Both the position numbers and the translations under genes were made by a program. Below the pieces are notes generated by a model. That model did not search any database, was not told the DNA's origin, and was given only the letters and a program-made list of their open reading frames with translations. A stretch of 64,000 nt of DNA from Dermatophilus congolensis (GTDB lineage Bacteria > Actinomycetota > Actinomycetes > Actinomycetales > Dermatophilaceae): the NCBI GenBank assembly GCA_030538115.1, contig JAUNUP010000009.1:53662-117661 (forward strand), read 5' to 3'. Below are positions 1 to 8,923 of this stretch, piece by piece. How positions within the stretch are numbered: position 1 is the stretch's first letter; the number at the start of each line of letters is the position of its first letter.

Positions 1-297
1 CCCGAGTACAACCACGGCGTGCCCGGCGCCTTCAAGAACGCCGTCGACTCCCTCGGCTCCGAGTGGATGGGCAAGGCTGTCGGCTTCGTCGGCTATGGCG
101 CCGAGGGTGGCGTCCGCTCCGTGGAGCAGTGGCGCCCGATCGTCGCCAACTTCTCGATGGTCGACGTGCGCCAGCAGCTCGCGATCAGCATCTTCACCGA
201 GGCGGGCGAGGGCGGCTTCCAGCCCAGCGGCCGCCGCGAGAAGGAACTGGACACCCTGCTCGACCAGCTGGTCGGAATGGCGACCAAGCTCGCCTGA
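1..297 (+). CDS. NADPH-dependent FMN reductase family protein, C-terminal part
   Basis: The reading frame is already open at the window edge, so only the last 98 residues are present. The first residues read PEYNHGVPGAFKNAVD, which matches the P-E-Y-N-x-[SG]-x-P-G flavin-binding signature of small NAD(P)H:FMN/quinone reductases. The rest has the usual last strand and helices of that flavodoxin-like fold. The family transfers hydride from NADPH to FMN or quinones in the cytoplasm. A stem-loop terminator follows at 321-366, so this is the last gene of its transcript. The start and any upstream partner lie outside the window. Confidence 0.85.
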   Translation, partial: PEYNHGVPGAFKNAVDSLGSEWMGKAVGFVGYGAEGGVRSVEQWRPIVANFSMVDVRQQLAISIFTEAGEGGFQPSGRREKELDTLLDQLVGMATKLA

Positions 298-320
298 CAC
301 CCCCAGCGGTAACTGACCGC

Positions 321-366
321 GAGCCCGGAGCCTCCCCCACCCCTGAAGGGCGGAGGCCCCGGGCTC
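321..366 (+). terminator. Stem-loop terminator after the FMN reductase
   Basis: GAGCCCGG plus GCCTCC on the left pairs with GGAGGC plus CCGGGCTC on the right across a short loop, starting 24 bases after the stop codon. There is no clear T-run, as is common in high-GC actinobacteria. Confidence 0.6.
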
Positions 367-559
367 GTGTCATGTCCGGCGGGTCGGCCACACCCGAAAC
401 ACAAGAGAAGTTTCGGCAGTATCTGCATCCCCCCTCGTGGCAGATAGTGGTGGCATCGGATTACTTGTGTTACTGGCGCCAACCTGCTCGGTGGCGCTTA
501 TCCACAGATACGGCGACCCTGTGGATAGCGAGGCGGGCGGCAGTGTGCCGCGGGCGACC

Positions 560-1639
560 ATGGTTGACATGGCACGGTCGAATCGACTCGACGCCTTGTC
601 GGCGCATTTCGCTGCCAACGGGCCGATAGCGCACGTCGCTGAACTGGCCGCTGTCGCCTCGCGGGCGGCGGTGCGCACAGCTTCCGAGCAGGGGCTGATC
701 ACGCCGATGGGGTCGGGCGTTTACGTGCTCAGCGAATTCGCGGCGCCGACTCTGGGTGCGCGATGCGCGTCTCCGTCGTGGGTTCCTTCAGGGGCGGCTA
801 GGGCGCGCGATGTCACCGATGCGCCTGGTGCGTGCCTCACCGGTTGCGAAGAGGCGCGGCTGGTGACGGGACTCATGGCAGTGGCCAGAGGGATGAATGC
901 CTGCCTCTCACACAGGTGCGCCGCTATCGCCCACGGGTGGCCCGTGCTCCTGAACCCAGAGACCGTGGAAGTCGCGGTGCCAGCTGGTCGGCGTCCGCCG
1001 AAGCGGGTTGCCGCGCCGGTGACGCGCCGCGTCCGAGACCTCACCCGCGATGAGGTTCTCGAAGGTCGAACGTCACCGTTGGCGACGGTCGTCGATTGTT
1101 CCCGTGACCTTCCTATTCGGGAGGGACTCGCCATCGCTGATTCGGCTCTGCGATCCGGCTCAGTAGGTGCGAGCGAGCTTCGTGAGGCCGGTGAGCGAGC
1201 CGCCGGCCCCGGGGCGCCGCGCGTGAGAAGGGTCGCGCGCCTCGCGGACGGGCGACGCGCGAACCCTTTCGAGTCGGTGGTCGCCGCCGAACTCGACGCA
1301 GTCGAGGGGTTAAACCTCGTTCCACAGTTCGTCATCGAAGACTGCAGCGAGGGCTTCTTTGCGCGCGTCGACGCCGCCGATCCGTGGCTCCGACTCGTGG
1401 TGGAGGCCGACAGCTACGAATTCCACGGTGGCCGTGAGGCGTTCCGGGCCGATCGCAGGCGATACATCGAGCTCACCGCCCGGGGATGGCTGGTCGTGCC
1501 TGTCACGATGCCCATGGCGATGGACACCCCGGCATGGCTCAGGCGCCAGGTGCGGCGTTTGGTCGACCTGCGGGAGTTTCAATTCCGCATGGAACTGGCG
1601 AGACGTGACACCACAAGCACAAGACAACTCCGGCGATGA
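560..1639 (+). CDS. AbiEi-type winged-helix protein with DUF559-like C-terminus
   Basis: About 359 residues. The N-terminal 60 residues look like the winged-helix domain of AbiEi-type antitoxins (AHVAELAAVASRAAVRTASEQGLI, then a G-x-Y-V hairpin). The C-terminus resembles a DUF559/Vsr-like PD-(D/E)xK fold: PFESVVAAELD, then RVDAADPWLRLVVEADSYEFHG, then a basic DRRRYIELTARGW stretch. Such proteins are common as solo genes in actinobacteria and are usually named type IV toxin-antitoxin AbiEi family proteins, but no AbiEii toxin is next to it, so a defence role is not shown. The frame stays open upstream to 437. I chose the ATG at 560 because the sequence before it does not look like coding sequence; an ATG at 569 is equally possible. 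No strong ribosome-binding site is visible. Confidence 0.65.
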   Translation: MVDMARSNRLDALSAHFAANGPIAHVAELAAVASRAAVRTASEQGLITPMGSGVYVLSEFAAPTLGARCASPSWVPSGAARARDVTDAPGACLTGCEEARLVTGLMAVARGMNACLSHRCAAIAHGWPVLLNPETVEVAVPAGRRPPKRVAAPVTRRVRDLTRDEVLEGRTSPLATVVDCSRDLPIREGLAIADSALRSGSVGASELREAGERAAGPGAPRVRRVARLADGRRANPFESVVAAELDAVEGLNLVPQFVIEDCSEGFFARVDAADPWLRLVVEADSYEFHGGREAFRADRRRYIELTARGWLVVPVTMPMAMDTPAWLRRQVRRLVDLREFQFRMELARRDTTSTRQLRR

Positions 1640-1719
1640 TCCGCGTTTTCGCTGGACCCGCGCGATCGCTGAGTGACTTTCCGTGACCTTGTGGCGTCAA
1701 AGCTTGGCGGAGGGAGCGG

Positions 1720-2754
1720 CTAGCGGCGGGGTGGGGCCGTCGAGGACCTTTCGTGCAGGGTTACCGGGAGTAGGACCGTGCCACCCTGGGGGCCTTTCAC
1801 CTCGGCGTCGCCGGGGACGTCGACGGCTTCGAGCAGGAGGCGGGCCGCCCTCGCGCCCATCGCGTGGTGGTCGACCGTGACCGTCGTCAGGGGCGGGGCC
1901 GTGAGGTCGGCGGAGGTCGTGTCGGAGTAGCCGACCACGCTGATGTCGTCGGGGCAGGTCAGACCCCGCTCGCGGAGTGCGTGGTAGACACCGAACGCGA
2001 CCGTGTCGTTGAACGCGACGATCGCGGTGATGTCGGGGCTCCGATCGAGCAGCGCGTGGCAGGCGGTTCGGCCTCCGTCGATCGTCAGGGCCGGGATCGG
2101 CTCGATCCAGGCCGGGTCGGCGGCCAGCCCGTGTTCGAACATCGCCTCGCGGTAGGCGCGCGCCCGCGTGACGGCGGTGCTCACGTCGGCGAGGCCGGCC
2201 AGGTGCCCGATGCGGGTGTGTCCGAGGCGCGCGAGGTGGGCCACCGCTTGGTGGATGCCCATCGAGTCGTCGCTGAGCACGTTGGGGGCGTCGGGAGACG
2301 GGGAGGCGCGCAGCACGTACACGGTCGGTGCGATGGCGGAGTAGTCGCAGGCGTCGAGACCATCGGCCAGCAATGCCGTCGCGACGATCAGCCCGTCGAC
2401 ATTGCGTGCGGCGAGGCGCTGCAGGTGAGCGCGCTCCCGGTCGAGATCGTTGTCGGTATTGACGATGAAAGCGGAGAATCCGGCCTGCGCGGTGACATCG
2501 TCGATCCCGCGCAGCAGCGGCGGGAAGAGGGGCACCCGTAGGTCGCCGATCACGACACCGATGGTCGAGGAGCGGTTGAGGGCCAGGCTCTGTGCGGCCG
2601 TATTCGGCCGGTAGCGAAGCTCTTTCGCCGCTGCGAGCACCCGTTGCACGGTGGGGTCACTGATCTGGTGCCGGGTGCGCTCGTTGAGAGCCCGCGAAGC
2701 CGTCGCGGGGTGCACGCCGGCCAACAGCGCGACATCGCGAAGGCGGCTCTTCAT
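1720..2754 (-). CDS. LacI family transcriptional regulator of the resorcinol/hydroxyquinol genes
   Basis: 344 residues, the normal LacI length. The N-terminal helix-turn-helix is RLRDVALLAGVHPATASRALN (residues 4-24), followed by the hinge helix YRPNTAAQSLALNRS. A periplasmic-binding-type effector domain begins at STIGVVIGDLR and ends with the usual LTTVTVDHHAMGARAARLLLEAV. It is divergent from the catabolic genes starting at 3078. Two copies of a LacI-type operator lie in the shared upstream region, one next to each gene, so it most likely represses both the pathway and itself until an aromatic inducer is present. The effector is not identifiable from sequence. LacI control of this pathway is not the arrangement I know from Corynebacterium, where the equivalent cluster has a TetR-type regulator. 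Confidence 0.85.
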   Translation of the reverse strand: MKSRLRDVALLAGVHPATASRALNERTRHQISDPTVQRVLAAAKELRYRPNTAAQSLALNRSSTIGVVIGDLRVPLFPPLLRGIDDVTAQAGFSAFIVNTDNDLDRERAHLQRLAARNVDGLIVATALLADGLDACDYSAIAPTVYVLRASPSPDAPNVLSDDSMGIHQAVAHLARLGHTRIGHLAGLADVSTAVTRARAYREAMFEHGLAADPAWIEPIPALTIDGGRTACHALLDRSPDITAIVAFNDTVAFGVYHALRERGLTCPDDISVVGYSDTTSADLTAPPLTTVTVDHHAMGARAARLLLEAVDVPGDAEVKGPQGGTVLLPVTLHERSSTAPPRR

Positions 2755-2783
2755 GGGCTCACCGTACGTCGACGCGCATCAGG

Positions 2784-2801
2784 AACGCAACCGATTGCGT
2801 T
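2784..2801. promoter_or_regulatory. LacI-type operator O1
   Basis: AACGCAACCGATTGCGTT is a perfect 7-bp inverted repeat around a central CG, the classic LacI-family layout. It lies 30 bp from the regulator's start codon and shares the core CGCAAnCGATTGC with the second site at 3020-3035. Confidence 0.75.
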
Positions 2802-2812
2802 CTCAGCCTCCT

Positions 2813-2868
2813 GTTCCATGGCACTGGAGCTGGAAGGTGAGCGACTGGAAAGACATGTGCCATGGAAC
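2813..2868 (+). repeat. 56-bp palindromic intergenic repeat, copy 1
   Basis: GTTCCATGGCAC and GTGCCATGGAAC form a perfect 12-bp inverted pair separated by exactly 32 bases. The central part resembles copies 2 and 3 at 7106-7161 and 7178-7233 (shared TGG..C.GGAAGG.GAG and an ACAT before the right arm). It sits in the divergent control region of the catabolic operon. Confidence 0.8.
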
Positions 2869-2987
2869 CTCCGCCGGGTGGGTGGCGCGGCACATATTCG
2901 CTGATCGCCGCACCGTATGGGAAGAGTGCCGCGGCACAGGAGAGTAGGGGTCCGTCCTCCTGGTATCTCGCCTATGCGGGCAGGGCC

Positions 2988-3035
2988 TTGACAGTCCCTG
3001 CCTCGGTGACGCAAGGTCTACGCAAGCGATTGCAG
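2988..3035 (+). promoter_or_regulatory. Promoter and LacI-type operator O2 for the catabolic operon
   Basis: A consensus -35 box TTGACA is at 2988-2993. About 26 bases further on, ACGCAAGCGATTGCAG (3020-3035) repeats the O1 core with one mismatch in the right arm. No good -10 hexamer is visible, but O2 falls near the expected transcription start, where bound repressor would block initiation. O1 and O2 have centres 235 bp apart, so looping by a tetrameric repressor is possible. Confidence 0.6.
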
Positions 3036-3077
3036 AATTCGCCCCGATGGGGGCGCACCGGTCGAGGAGGACCACGC

Positions 3078-4871
3078 ATGCCCGCTTTCCAGGACGGACT
3101 CGCCGAAACCGTCATCCCTCACGCAGATGTCGTCGAGACCGATGTCGTGATCATCGGCTCGGGCCCGGCGGGTGGCTCTGCTGCCCTCGCCCTGTCCACG
3201 CTCGGTATCCGCAACGTCATGCTCACCAAGTACCGCTGGACCGCGAACACGCCCCGCGCGCACATCACCAACCAGCGGGCGATGGAGGTCTTCCGGGCGC
3301 TCGGAGTCGAGGAGCAGGTGCTCGCCGACGCCACCCCGCACGAGCTCATGGGCGACACGGTGTTCTGCAACTCGATCGCAGGCGAGGAGTTCGGCCGCAT
3401 CCTCACGTGGGGCACGCACCCCGCCCGCCACGCCGACTACCGGCTGGCCTCACCCACGCTGAACTGCGACATCCCGCAGACCTACCTCGAGCCGATCCTG
3501 CTGAAGAACGCCACGGTGCGCGGCACGCAGTCGCGGTTCAGCACCGAGTACCTCTCGCACACGCAAGACGAAGACGGCGTCACCGTGCGCGTGCTCGACC
3601 GCCTCGACGGGCGCGAGTACGACATCCGCTGCAAATACCTCATCGGGGCCGACGGGGCGCGGAGCACGATCGCGCAGGAGCTCGACCTCCCGTTCGAGGG
3701 TGCGATGGACATCGCCGGCTCCATGAACATCACCTTCAAGGCCGACGTCGCCGCCCTCGTGGGGCACCGGCCGTCGGTTCTGTACTGGGTCGTGCAGCCC
3801 GGTTCGAACGTCGGCGGCATCGGCGCGGGCCTCTTCCGCATGGTGCGCCCGTGGAACGAGTGGCTCATCGTGTGGGGGTACGACATCAACTCCGAGCCGC
3901 CGCAGCTCACCGACGAGACCGCCACGCAGATCGTGCACAACATGCTGGGCCGCGACGACATCTCGGTCGAGATCACCGGGTACTCGCTGTGGGGCAACAA
4001 CGAGATGTACGCGACCCACATGCAGAAGGGTCGCGTCTTCATCGCGGGCGACGCCGCGCACCGTCACCCGCCGAGCAACGGCCTCGGCAGCAACACCTCC
4101 GTGCAGGACTCGTACAACCTCGCCTGGAAGATCGCCGCCGTTCTCAAGGGCGAGGCCGGCGCGGGCCTGCTCGACACGTACTCCATGGAGCGTGCCCCGG
4201 TCGCCAAGCAGATCGTCACCCGCGCGAACAAGAGCAGCCGTGAGTTCGTCGGCATCTTCGACGCGCTCGGCATGACGGCAGCGACCACGGTGGACGAGAT
4301 GCAGGCCCAGCTCGACGAGCTCAAGGCCGACACCGAGGCGGGTGCCGCCAAGCGTGCCGCCCTCGCCGAGGCGTTCGAGGTGAAGAACTACGAGTTCAAT
4401 GCCCTCGGAGTCGAGTTGGGCCAGAACTACGCGGGCTCGAGCGCGATCGTCGGCGACGGCACCACGCTGCCCGAGCCGACCCGCGACCCCGAGCTCTACT
4501 ACGAGCCGCACACCACCCCGGGTGTGCGCCTGCCCCACTGCTGGGTCGGCGACTCGAAGAGCAAGGTCTCGACCCACGACCTCGCCCCGTACACCCGCTT
4601 CACCTTGTTCACCGGCAAGACCGGCCGGGCCTGGGCCGAGGCGGCCGAGAAGGTCGCCGCCGAACTGGGCGTGCCGCTCGAAGCCGTCGTCATCGGCCCC
4701 GGCGAAGACGTGCAAGACCTCTACTTCGACTGGATGAAGCTGCGCGAAGTCGCCGAGGATGGCTGCGTGCTCGTGCGCCCCGACACCCACGTGGCCTGGC
4801 GCTCGCAGAACCTCGTCGCCGACCCGGCGGCGACGCTCACCGAGGTGATGACCTCGCTGCTGCACCGCTGA
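3078..4871 (+). CDS. FAD-dependent aromatic hydroxylase (phenol/resorcinol hydroxylase type)
   Basis: 597 residues. Predicted to hydroxylate resorcinol or a similar phenol to hydroxyquinol using NADPH, FAD and O2. The dinucleotide-binding GSGPAGG is at residues 27-33, the GADGARS (DG) motif at about 190-196 and the FAD-ribityl motif FIAGDAAHRHPPSNGLG around 322-338. A thioredoxin-like C-terminal domain typical of phenol 2-monooxygenases (RFTLFTGKTGRAW onward) follows. The ATG at 3078 was chosen because GAGGAGG lies 7 bases before it and the flavin motif is then at the normal distance from the start; the frame is open further upstream. It is the first gene of a three-gene catabolic set with maleylacetate reductase and hydroxyquinol dioxygenase, in the same order as the Corynebacterium glutamicum resorcinol cluster, which points to resorcinol as substrate. 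Confidence 0.85.
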   Translation: MPAFQDGLAETVIPHADVVETDVVIIGSGPAGGSAALALSTLGIRNVMLTKYRWTANTPRAHITNQRAMEVFRALGVEEQVLADATPHELMGDTVFCNSIAGEEFGRILTWGTHPARHADYRLASPTLNCDIPQTYLEPILLKNATVRGTQSRFSTEYLSHTQDEDGVTVRVLDRLDGREYDIRCKYLIGADGARSTIAQELDLPFEGAMDIAGSMNITFKADVAALVGHRPSVLYWVVQPGSNVGGIGAGLFRMVRPWNEWLIVWGYDINSEPPQLTDETATQIVHNMLGRDDISVEITGYSLWGNNEMYATHMQKGRVFIAGDAAHRHPPSNGLGSNTSVQDSYNLAWKIAAVLKGEAGAGLLDTYSMERAPVAKQIVTRANKSSREFVGIFDALGMTAATTVDEMQAQLDELKADTEAGAAKRAALAEAFEVKNYEFNALGVELGQNYAGSSAIVGDGTTLPEPTRDPELYYEPHTTPGVRLPHCWVGDSKSKVSTHDLAPYTRFTLFTGKTGRAWAEAAEKVAAELGVPLEAVVIGPGEDVQDLYFDWMKLREVAEDGCVLVRPDTHVAWRSQNLVADPAATLTEVMTSLLHR

Positions 4872-5014
4872 GCGGCGAATTCACGCCAGAACATCAAGCA
4901 AAGTTCGCGGTGCCGTGGCATTGCCGCAGTTCACGGCGCGCGGCCCGTGACTTTGTGTGACGTTACGCACCGAACCACAGCACCGACCCCGTCATTACCG
5001 CCAGGAGCGATCAC

Positions 5015-6112
5015 GTGACTCTCGATTTCACCCACGACACCCTCGCGCAGCGGGTGCTGTTCGGCGCCGGCAAGGCCCGCGAGCACATCGCGGCCGAGTT
5101 GGAGCGGTTGGAGGCGAAGCGGGTGATGCTGATCGCCTCTGCCCGGGAGATGCCTCTGGCCGAGCCGCTCCTTGAGGGGATCGACGTCGCGTTGACCTGG
5201 GAGGAGGTGCGGCAGCACGTCCCGATCGAGAACGTACGTCGCGCCCGGACTGCTGCGGCGGAGGCGGACATCGACGTGATCGTCTCTGTCGGGGGAGGCT
5301 CGACGGTGGGCCTGGCCAAGGCCATCGCGCTCGACTCGCGCCAACCGATCATCGCCGTCCCGACCACGTACGCGGGCTCCGAGGCGACCCCGGTCTGGGG
5401 CATGACCGAAGACGGCACGAAGACCACCGGCATCGACCCCGTCGTGCTGCCGACGGCGGTGATCTACGACTCCGAGCTCACGCTCACCCTGCCGGTGGGC
5501 CTGTCGGTGGCCTCGGGGCTCAACGGGCTGGCGCACTGCGTCGACTCGCTGTGGGCGCCGAAGGCCGACCCGATCAACATCGCGCTCGGCCTCGAAGGCG
5601 CCCGTGCCCTGGCCAGCGGGCTGCCGAAGGTCGTCGCTGACCCGCAGGGCCGCGACGGCCGCGACGAGGCCCTGTACGGCGCCTACCTCTCGGCGCTCGC
5701 GTTCGCGTCGGCGGGTTCGGCGATGCACCACAAGATTTGCCACGTGCTCGGCGGCACCTTCGATCTGCCCCACGCCGAGACCCACGCGACCGTGCTGCCG
5801 TACGTGCTCGCGTTCAACGCCCCCGGTGTGCCCGAATTGGCCCGCCGCCTGGCGCAGGCGCTCGGCGGGGCTCCGACCTCCGACGACGACGGCCCGGCCT
5901 CCGCGGTGGCGGCGCTGGCCGCCCTGCGCGAGAAGCTCGACGCTCCGAAGGCCCTGGCCGACGTGGGCTTCACCGAGGCCGACATCCCGGAGGCGGTGCG
6001 CCGCAGCATCGCCGCTATTCCCGCCTCCAATCCCGTACCCGTGACCGAAGAGAACCTCAGCGCGCTGCTGCAGGCCGCACTGACCGGGGAGAACCCGCGC
6101 AGCAACCCGTGA
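5015..6112 (+). CDS. Maleylacetate reductase
   Basis: 365 residues, the family length. It reduces maleylacetate to 3-oxoadipate with NAD(P)H, the step after ring opening of hydroxyquinol. Iron-containing alcohol dehydrogenase fold: [14 protein letters not shown] for the nucleotide, [15 protein letters not shown], and the metal/active-site segment [25 protein letters not shown], which is the maleylacetate reductase version. The start is GTG with AGGAG 7 bases upstream. It follows the hydroxylase after a 143-bp gap and precedes the dioxygenase by 58 bp. Confidence 0.9.
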   Translation: MTLDFTHDTLAQRVLFGAGKAREHIAAELERLEAKRVMLIASAREMPLAEPLLEGIDVALTWEEVRQHVPIENVRRARTAAAEADIDVIVSVGGGSTVGLAKAIALDSRQPIIAVPTTYAGSEATPVWGMTEDGTKTTGIDPVVLPTAVIYDSELTLTLPVGLSVASGLNGLAHCVDSLWAPKADPINIALGLEGARALASGLPKVVADPQGRDGRDEALYGAYLSALAFASAGSAMHHKICHVLGGTFDLPHAETHATVLPYVLAFNAPGVPELARRLAQALGGAPTSDDDGPASAVAALAALREKLDAPKALADVGFTEADIPEAVRRSIAAIPASNPVPVTEENLSALLQAALTGENPRSNP

Positions 6113-6170
6113 CCGACTTCATCGCATTCCGACGCGAGGCCCCGACCGGCCAGACCCCGAGGAGAGAGCC

Positions 6171-7091
6171 GTGACCCACCACAACGCCACCCCAGAGATC
6201 AGTGACGAGCAGGCCCGCCGCGAGGAGGAACTCGTCGAGCAGGTCGTCGCCTCGTTCGACGGCGCGACCGACGAGCGGCTCAAGACCCTCATGCAGGCCC
6301 TCACCCGCCACGTGCACGCGTTCATCCGCGAGGTGCGGCTGACCGAGGAGGAGTGGGGTGCGGCGATCAAGTTCCTCACTGACTCGGGTCACATCACCAC
6401 AGACACGCGCCAGGAGTTCGTGCTGTTCAGCGACGTACTGGGGACGTCGATGCAAACGATCGGCGTGAACAACCAGGCCTACGGTGACGCCACCGAGGCG
6501 ACGGTTTTCGGCCCGTTCTTCGTCGAAGGATCGCCCGAGATCGAGCAGGGCGGCGACATCGCCCAGGGCGCCGCGGGGCAGCCGTGCTGGATCTCCGGAA
6601 CGGTGCGCGACACCGACGGCAACCCTGTGCCGGGCGCGAAGATCGAGGTGTGGGAGGCCGACGACGACGGCCTTTACGACGTGCAGTACGACGACGGCCG
6701 CACCGCCGCCCGCGCGCACATCTTCAGCGATGAGAACGGTGAGTACCGGTTCTGGTGCGTCACGCCCACCCCGTACCCGATCCCGTACGACGGGCCGGTC
6801 GGCGCGATGCTGGAGAAGGTCGGTCGCTCGCCGGTGCGGGCCAGCCATTTGCACTTCATGGTGACCGCCCCCGAGCTGCGCACGCTGGTGACGCACATCT
6901 TCGTGCGCGGCTGCGACTACCTCGAGCGCGACTCCGTGTTCGGTGTGAAGGAGTCGCTCGTCAAGGACTTCGTCGAGCACCCCGCGGGCGAGCCCACTCC
7001 CGACGGCCGCGAGGTCGAGGGCACGTGGCGCAGTTGCGACTTCGACATCGTCCTGGCCCCGGCGACCGCGGGCGGCACCCTGCGGGCCTGA
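6171..7091 (+). CDS. Hydroxyquinol 1,2-dioxygenase
   Basis: 306 residues. An intradiol ring-cleaving non-haem Fe(III) dioxygenase that converts hydroxyquinol to maleylacetate. After an N-terminal helical dimerisation region, the catalytic domain has Tyr169 (GLYDVQ), Tyr202 (TPYPIPYDG), His226 and His228 (RASHLHF). The 33-24-2 spacing equals that of the iron ligands I recall for hydroxyquinol dioxygenases (Y164, Y197, H221, H223). GTG start with GAGGAGAGA just upstream. Last gene of the catabolic set; palindromic repeats follow immediately. Confidence 0.9.
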   Translation: MTHHNATPEISDEQARREEELVEQVVASFDGATDERLKTLMQALTRHVHAFIREVRLTEEEWGAAIKFLTDSGHITTDTRQEFVLFSDVLGTSMQTIGVNNQAYGDATEATVFGPFFVEGSPEIEQGGDIAQGAAGQPCWISGTVRDTDGNPVPGAKIEVWEADDDGLYDVQYDDGRTAARAHIFSDENGEYRFWCVTPTPYPIPYDGPVGAMLEKVGRSPVRASHLHFMVTAPELRTLVTHIFVRGCDYLERDSVFGVKESLVKDFVEHPAGEPTPDGREVEGTWRSCDFDIVLAPATAGGTLRA

Positions 7092-7105
7092 CCGGCAACA
7101 CCCGC

Positions 7106-7161
7106 GTCCCATGGCACTGGTGCCGGAAGGGGAGGGTGGAAACGAACATGTGCCATGGGAC
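7106..7161 (+). repeat. 56-bp palindromic intergenic repeat, copy 2
   Basis: GTCCCATGGCAC (7106-7117) and GTGCCATGGGAC (7150-7161) are perfect inverted 12-mers with a 32-base centre, the same size and spacing as copy 1. The centre begins TGGTGCCGGAAGGGGAG and ends GAACAT. It starts 15 bases after the dioxygenase stop. Confidence 0.8.
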
Positions 7162-7177
7162 ACCGCAGTTCGGTGGG

Positions 7178-7233
7178 GTCCCATGGCACATGTTTTGTAT
7201 TTACGTCGTGTGCCAGCAGGAGTGCCATGAGAC
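7178..7233 (-). repeat. 56-bp palindromic intergenic repeat, copy 3 (inverted)
   Basis: GTCCCATGGCAC (7178-7189) and GTGCCATGAGAC (7222-7233, one mismatch) again flank 32 bases. Read on the minus strand the centre resembles copies 1 and 2. Copies 2 and 3 face each other, so 7145-7161 and 7178-7194 form a perfect 17-bp inverted repeat around 16 bases, which may end transcription from both sides. Confidence 0.75.
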
Positions 7234-7285
7234 GGGGGTGTGGGACTCCCGTAGCGTGGCGCTAGCCGGCAGCGGCGTGGCTAGA

Positions 7286-8869
7286 TCACTTCAGCGTGGC
7301 GGTGGAGTTGCTGTCGCGCTGCACCTTGACGCCCTTGCTCGGGCTGATCGTCACGCTCGTGGGCGAGGCGGCAGTGCCGTTGAGCTGGAACACCTGGCCG
7401 GCGGGGAAGGTGTTGCCGGTGAAGGTGATGCCCTTGCTGCGCGTCACGACCACCGGGGTGGCGTTGTTGCTGATCGTGTTGCCCGAGAACGTGAAGTTGT
7501 CGGAGTCGTTGATCTTGAACAGCGCGCTGCTCGAGCCGGCGCGCACCCCGGAGAAGGTGTTGCCGGTGAACACGTTGCCACTCGGGCGGCCCGACTTGTT
7601 CGTGTACTGGGCCTTGTCGGAGCCGGAGAACGAGAACACGGCGTTCGTGAGCGAGTCGCTGACGCGGTTGCCGGTGAACTTGTTGTTCGTCGATCCGACG
7701 GAGACGCGGATGCCGTACTTGGCGCCCGTGATGCCGTTACGCGAGATCGTGGCGGCGTTCTGGTCGAAGATCGCGATGCCCGACCCGTTGGGGTGGTTGT
7801 TGACGACGTTGTTGGCGACGACGGCGTTGGTCAGGCCGCGGTGCAGCATGATGCCGTGCACCTGGCCGGCGGGGCCCTGCGCGTCGGGGTTGGGGCCGGT
7901 CCACGGCTTGAGGCCGTTGTTCTCGACGCGGTTCTCGGTGATCGAGATGTTGCCGCAGCGCTGCGAGCAGATGATGCCGTGGTTGCCGTTGTTGCTCGCG
8001 ATGTTGCGGTTGATCGTGATGCCGACCGCGGCGTCGTGGCCGTTGAGGCCGTACATGACGTTGTTGACGTACTTGTTGCCGACGAACCGCTGGTTGCGGG
8101 TGCCCCAGTAGTACGTGCCCATGTAGTTGTTCGAGAACGTGCTGTTGGTCTGGTTGCCGGTGGCCGCGTCGGCGCCGCAGGCGGCGGGGTTGGCGCGGTC
8201 GCAGAAGCGGGTCTTGTAGGCGACGCCGTAGCTTTCGGCCGCGTAGTAGCCGAGGTTGGTGAAGACGGAGCGGTCGATGTTCAGCGTCGACTTGTGGGTC
8301 TTGCCGGCGGCGTCGCGGGTCGAGACGGCGCGCACGAAGGCGCGGCCACGCTGGGTGGCGCCGGTGACGTAGTCGGCCTTGGTGTCGGCCTTGCCGGCCT
8401 GGTCGTCCCACGAGGTGACGGTGACGCCGGTGGCGTTGAGGGTGCCGCCGTTCACCGTGATCGCGGAGACCTCGGTCTTGGCGTTGGAGGCGCGGCTGCG
8501 CAGACGGAGGGTGTTCACGTCACCGCCGAGGGCAGAGCCCCTGAGCGAGAGGCGAGCACCGTTCTGCAGCACGAGGTCGGCGTTGAGAGCCCACGTCTTG
8601 TTGGCAGTGTCGGTCTGCACGAGCGGGATCTTGGGGCAGGCGGCCACGATCGAGGAGAGCGTGTAGTCCTTGGCCGCGTTGAGGTAGATGGTGTTGCTGG
8701 TGTTGGCGTAGCGGACTCCGCTGCAGGCGGCTGCAGCGGGCGCGGTGGGTGAGGTCGGTGCCTGAGCGGGCGCGGCGGTCCCCCCGGCCGCCGTCGCCGT
8801 GCCGACCCCGCCGAACAAGCCGGCGGCGCTCAGGAGGAGCGTCGCCGTGGTGGCGAGACGTCGATTCAT
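7286..8869 (-). CDS. Secreted AlgG-like right-handed beta-helix polyuronate C5-epimerase (predicted)
   Basis: 527 residues with a Sec signal peptide (MNRRLATTATLLLSAAGLFGG...ATAA). The body is repeated parallel beta-helix coils rich in GN/NN turns. Features typical of the alginate epimerase AlgG are visible: a TGVTVTSWD strand near 148-154, then LNIDRSVFTNLGYYAAESYGVAYK, then YGLNGHD at 273-279, then HGIICSQR at 297-304. AlgG has DPHD at the NGHD position, with a catalytic His and an Arg 26 residues later; here His278 and Arg304 keep exactly that spacing, while D-P is replaced by N-G. It probably converts uronate residues in the polymer outside the membrane. AAGGAG lies upstream of the ATG. 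Last gene of the polysaccharide cluster. It could instead be a lyase or a non-catalytic binding protein. Confidence 0.7.
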   Translation of the reverse strand: MNRRLATTATLLLSAAGLFGGVGTATAAGGTAAPAQAPTSPTAPAAAACSGVRYANTSNTIYLNAAKDYTLSSIVAACPKIPLVQTDTANKTWALNADLVLQNGARLSLRGSALGGDVNTLRLRSRASNAKTEVSAITVNGGTLNATGVTVTSWDDQAGKADTKADYVTGATQRGRAFVRAVSTRDAAGKTHKSTLNIDRSVFTNLGYYAAESYGVAYKTRFCDRANPAACGADAATGNQTNSTFSNNYMGTYYWGTRNQRFVGNKYVNNVMYGLNGHDAAVGITINRNIASNNGNHGIICSQRCGNISITENRVENNGLKPWTGPNPDAQGPAGQVHGIMLHRGLTNAVVANNVVNNHPNGSGIAIFDQNAATISRNGITGAKYGIRVSVGSTNNKFTGNRVSDSLTNAVFSFSGSDKAQYTNKSGRPSGNVFTGNTFSGVRAGSSSALFKINDSDNFTFSGNTISNNATPVVVTRSKGITFTGNTFPAGQVFQLNGTAASPTSVTISPSKGVKVQRDSNSTATLK

Positions 8870-8923
8870 CGTTACTCCTTGAGTGTTGGTGTTGCTTGTG
8901 ATGTGGCGGTGTTGTCGTTGGGC

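Noticed and set aside
3047..4243. Long Arg/His-rich open frames overlapping the hydroxylase, and similar long frames opposite many genes
   Set aside because: They are shadow frames from high-GC codon use. The alternative frames carry recognisable domains and ribosome-binding sites.
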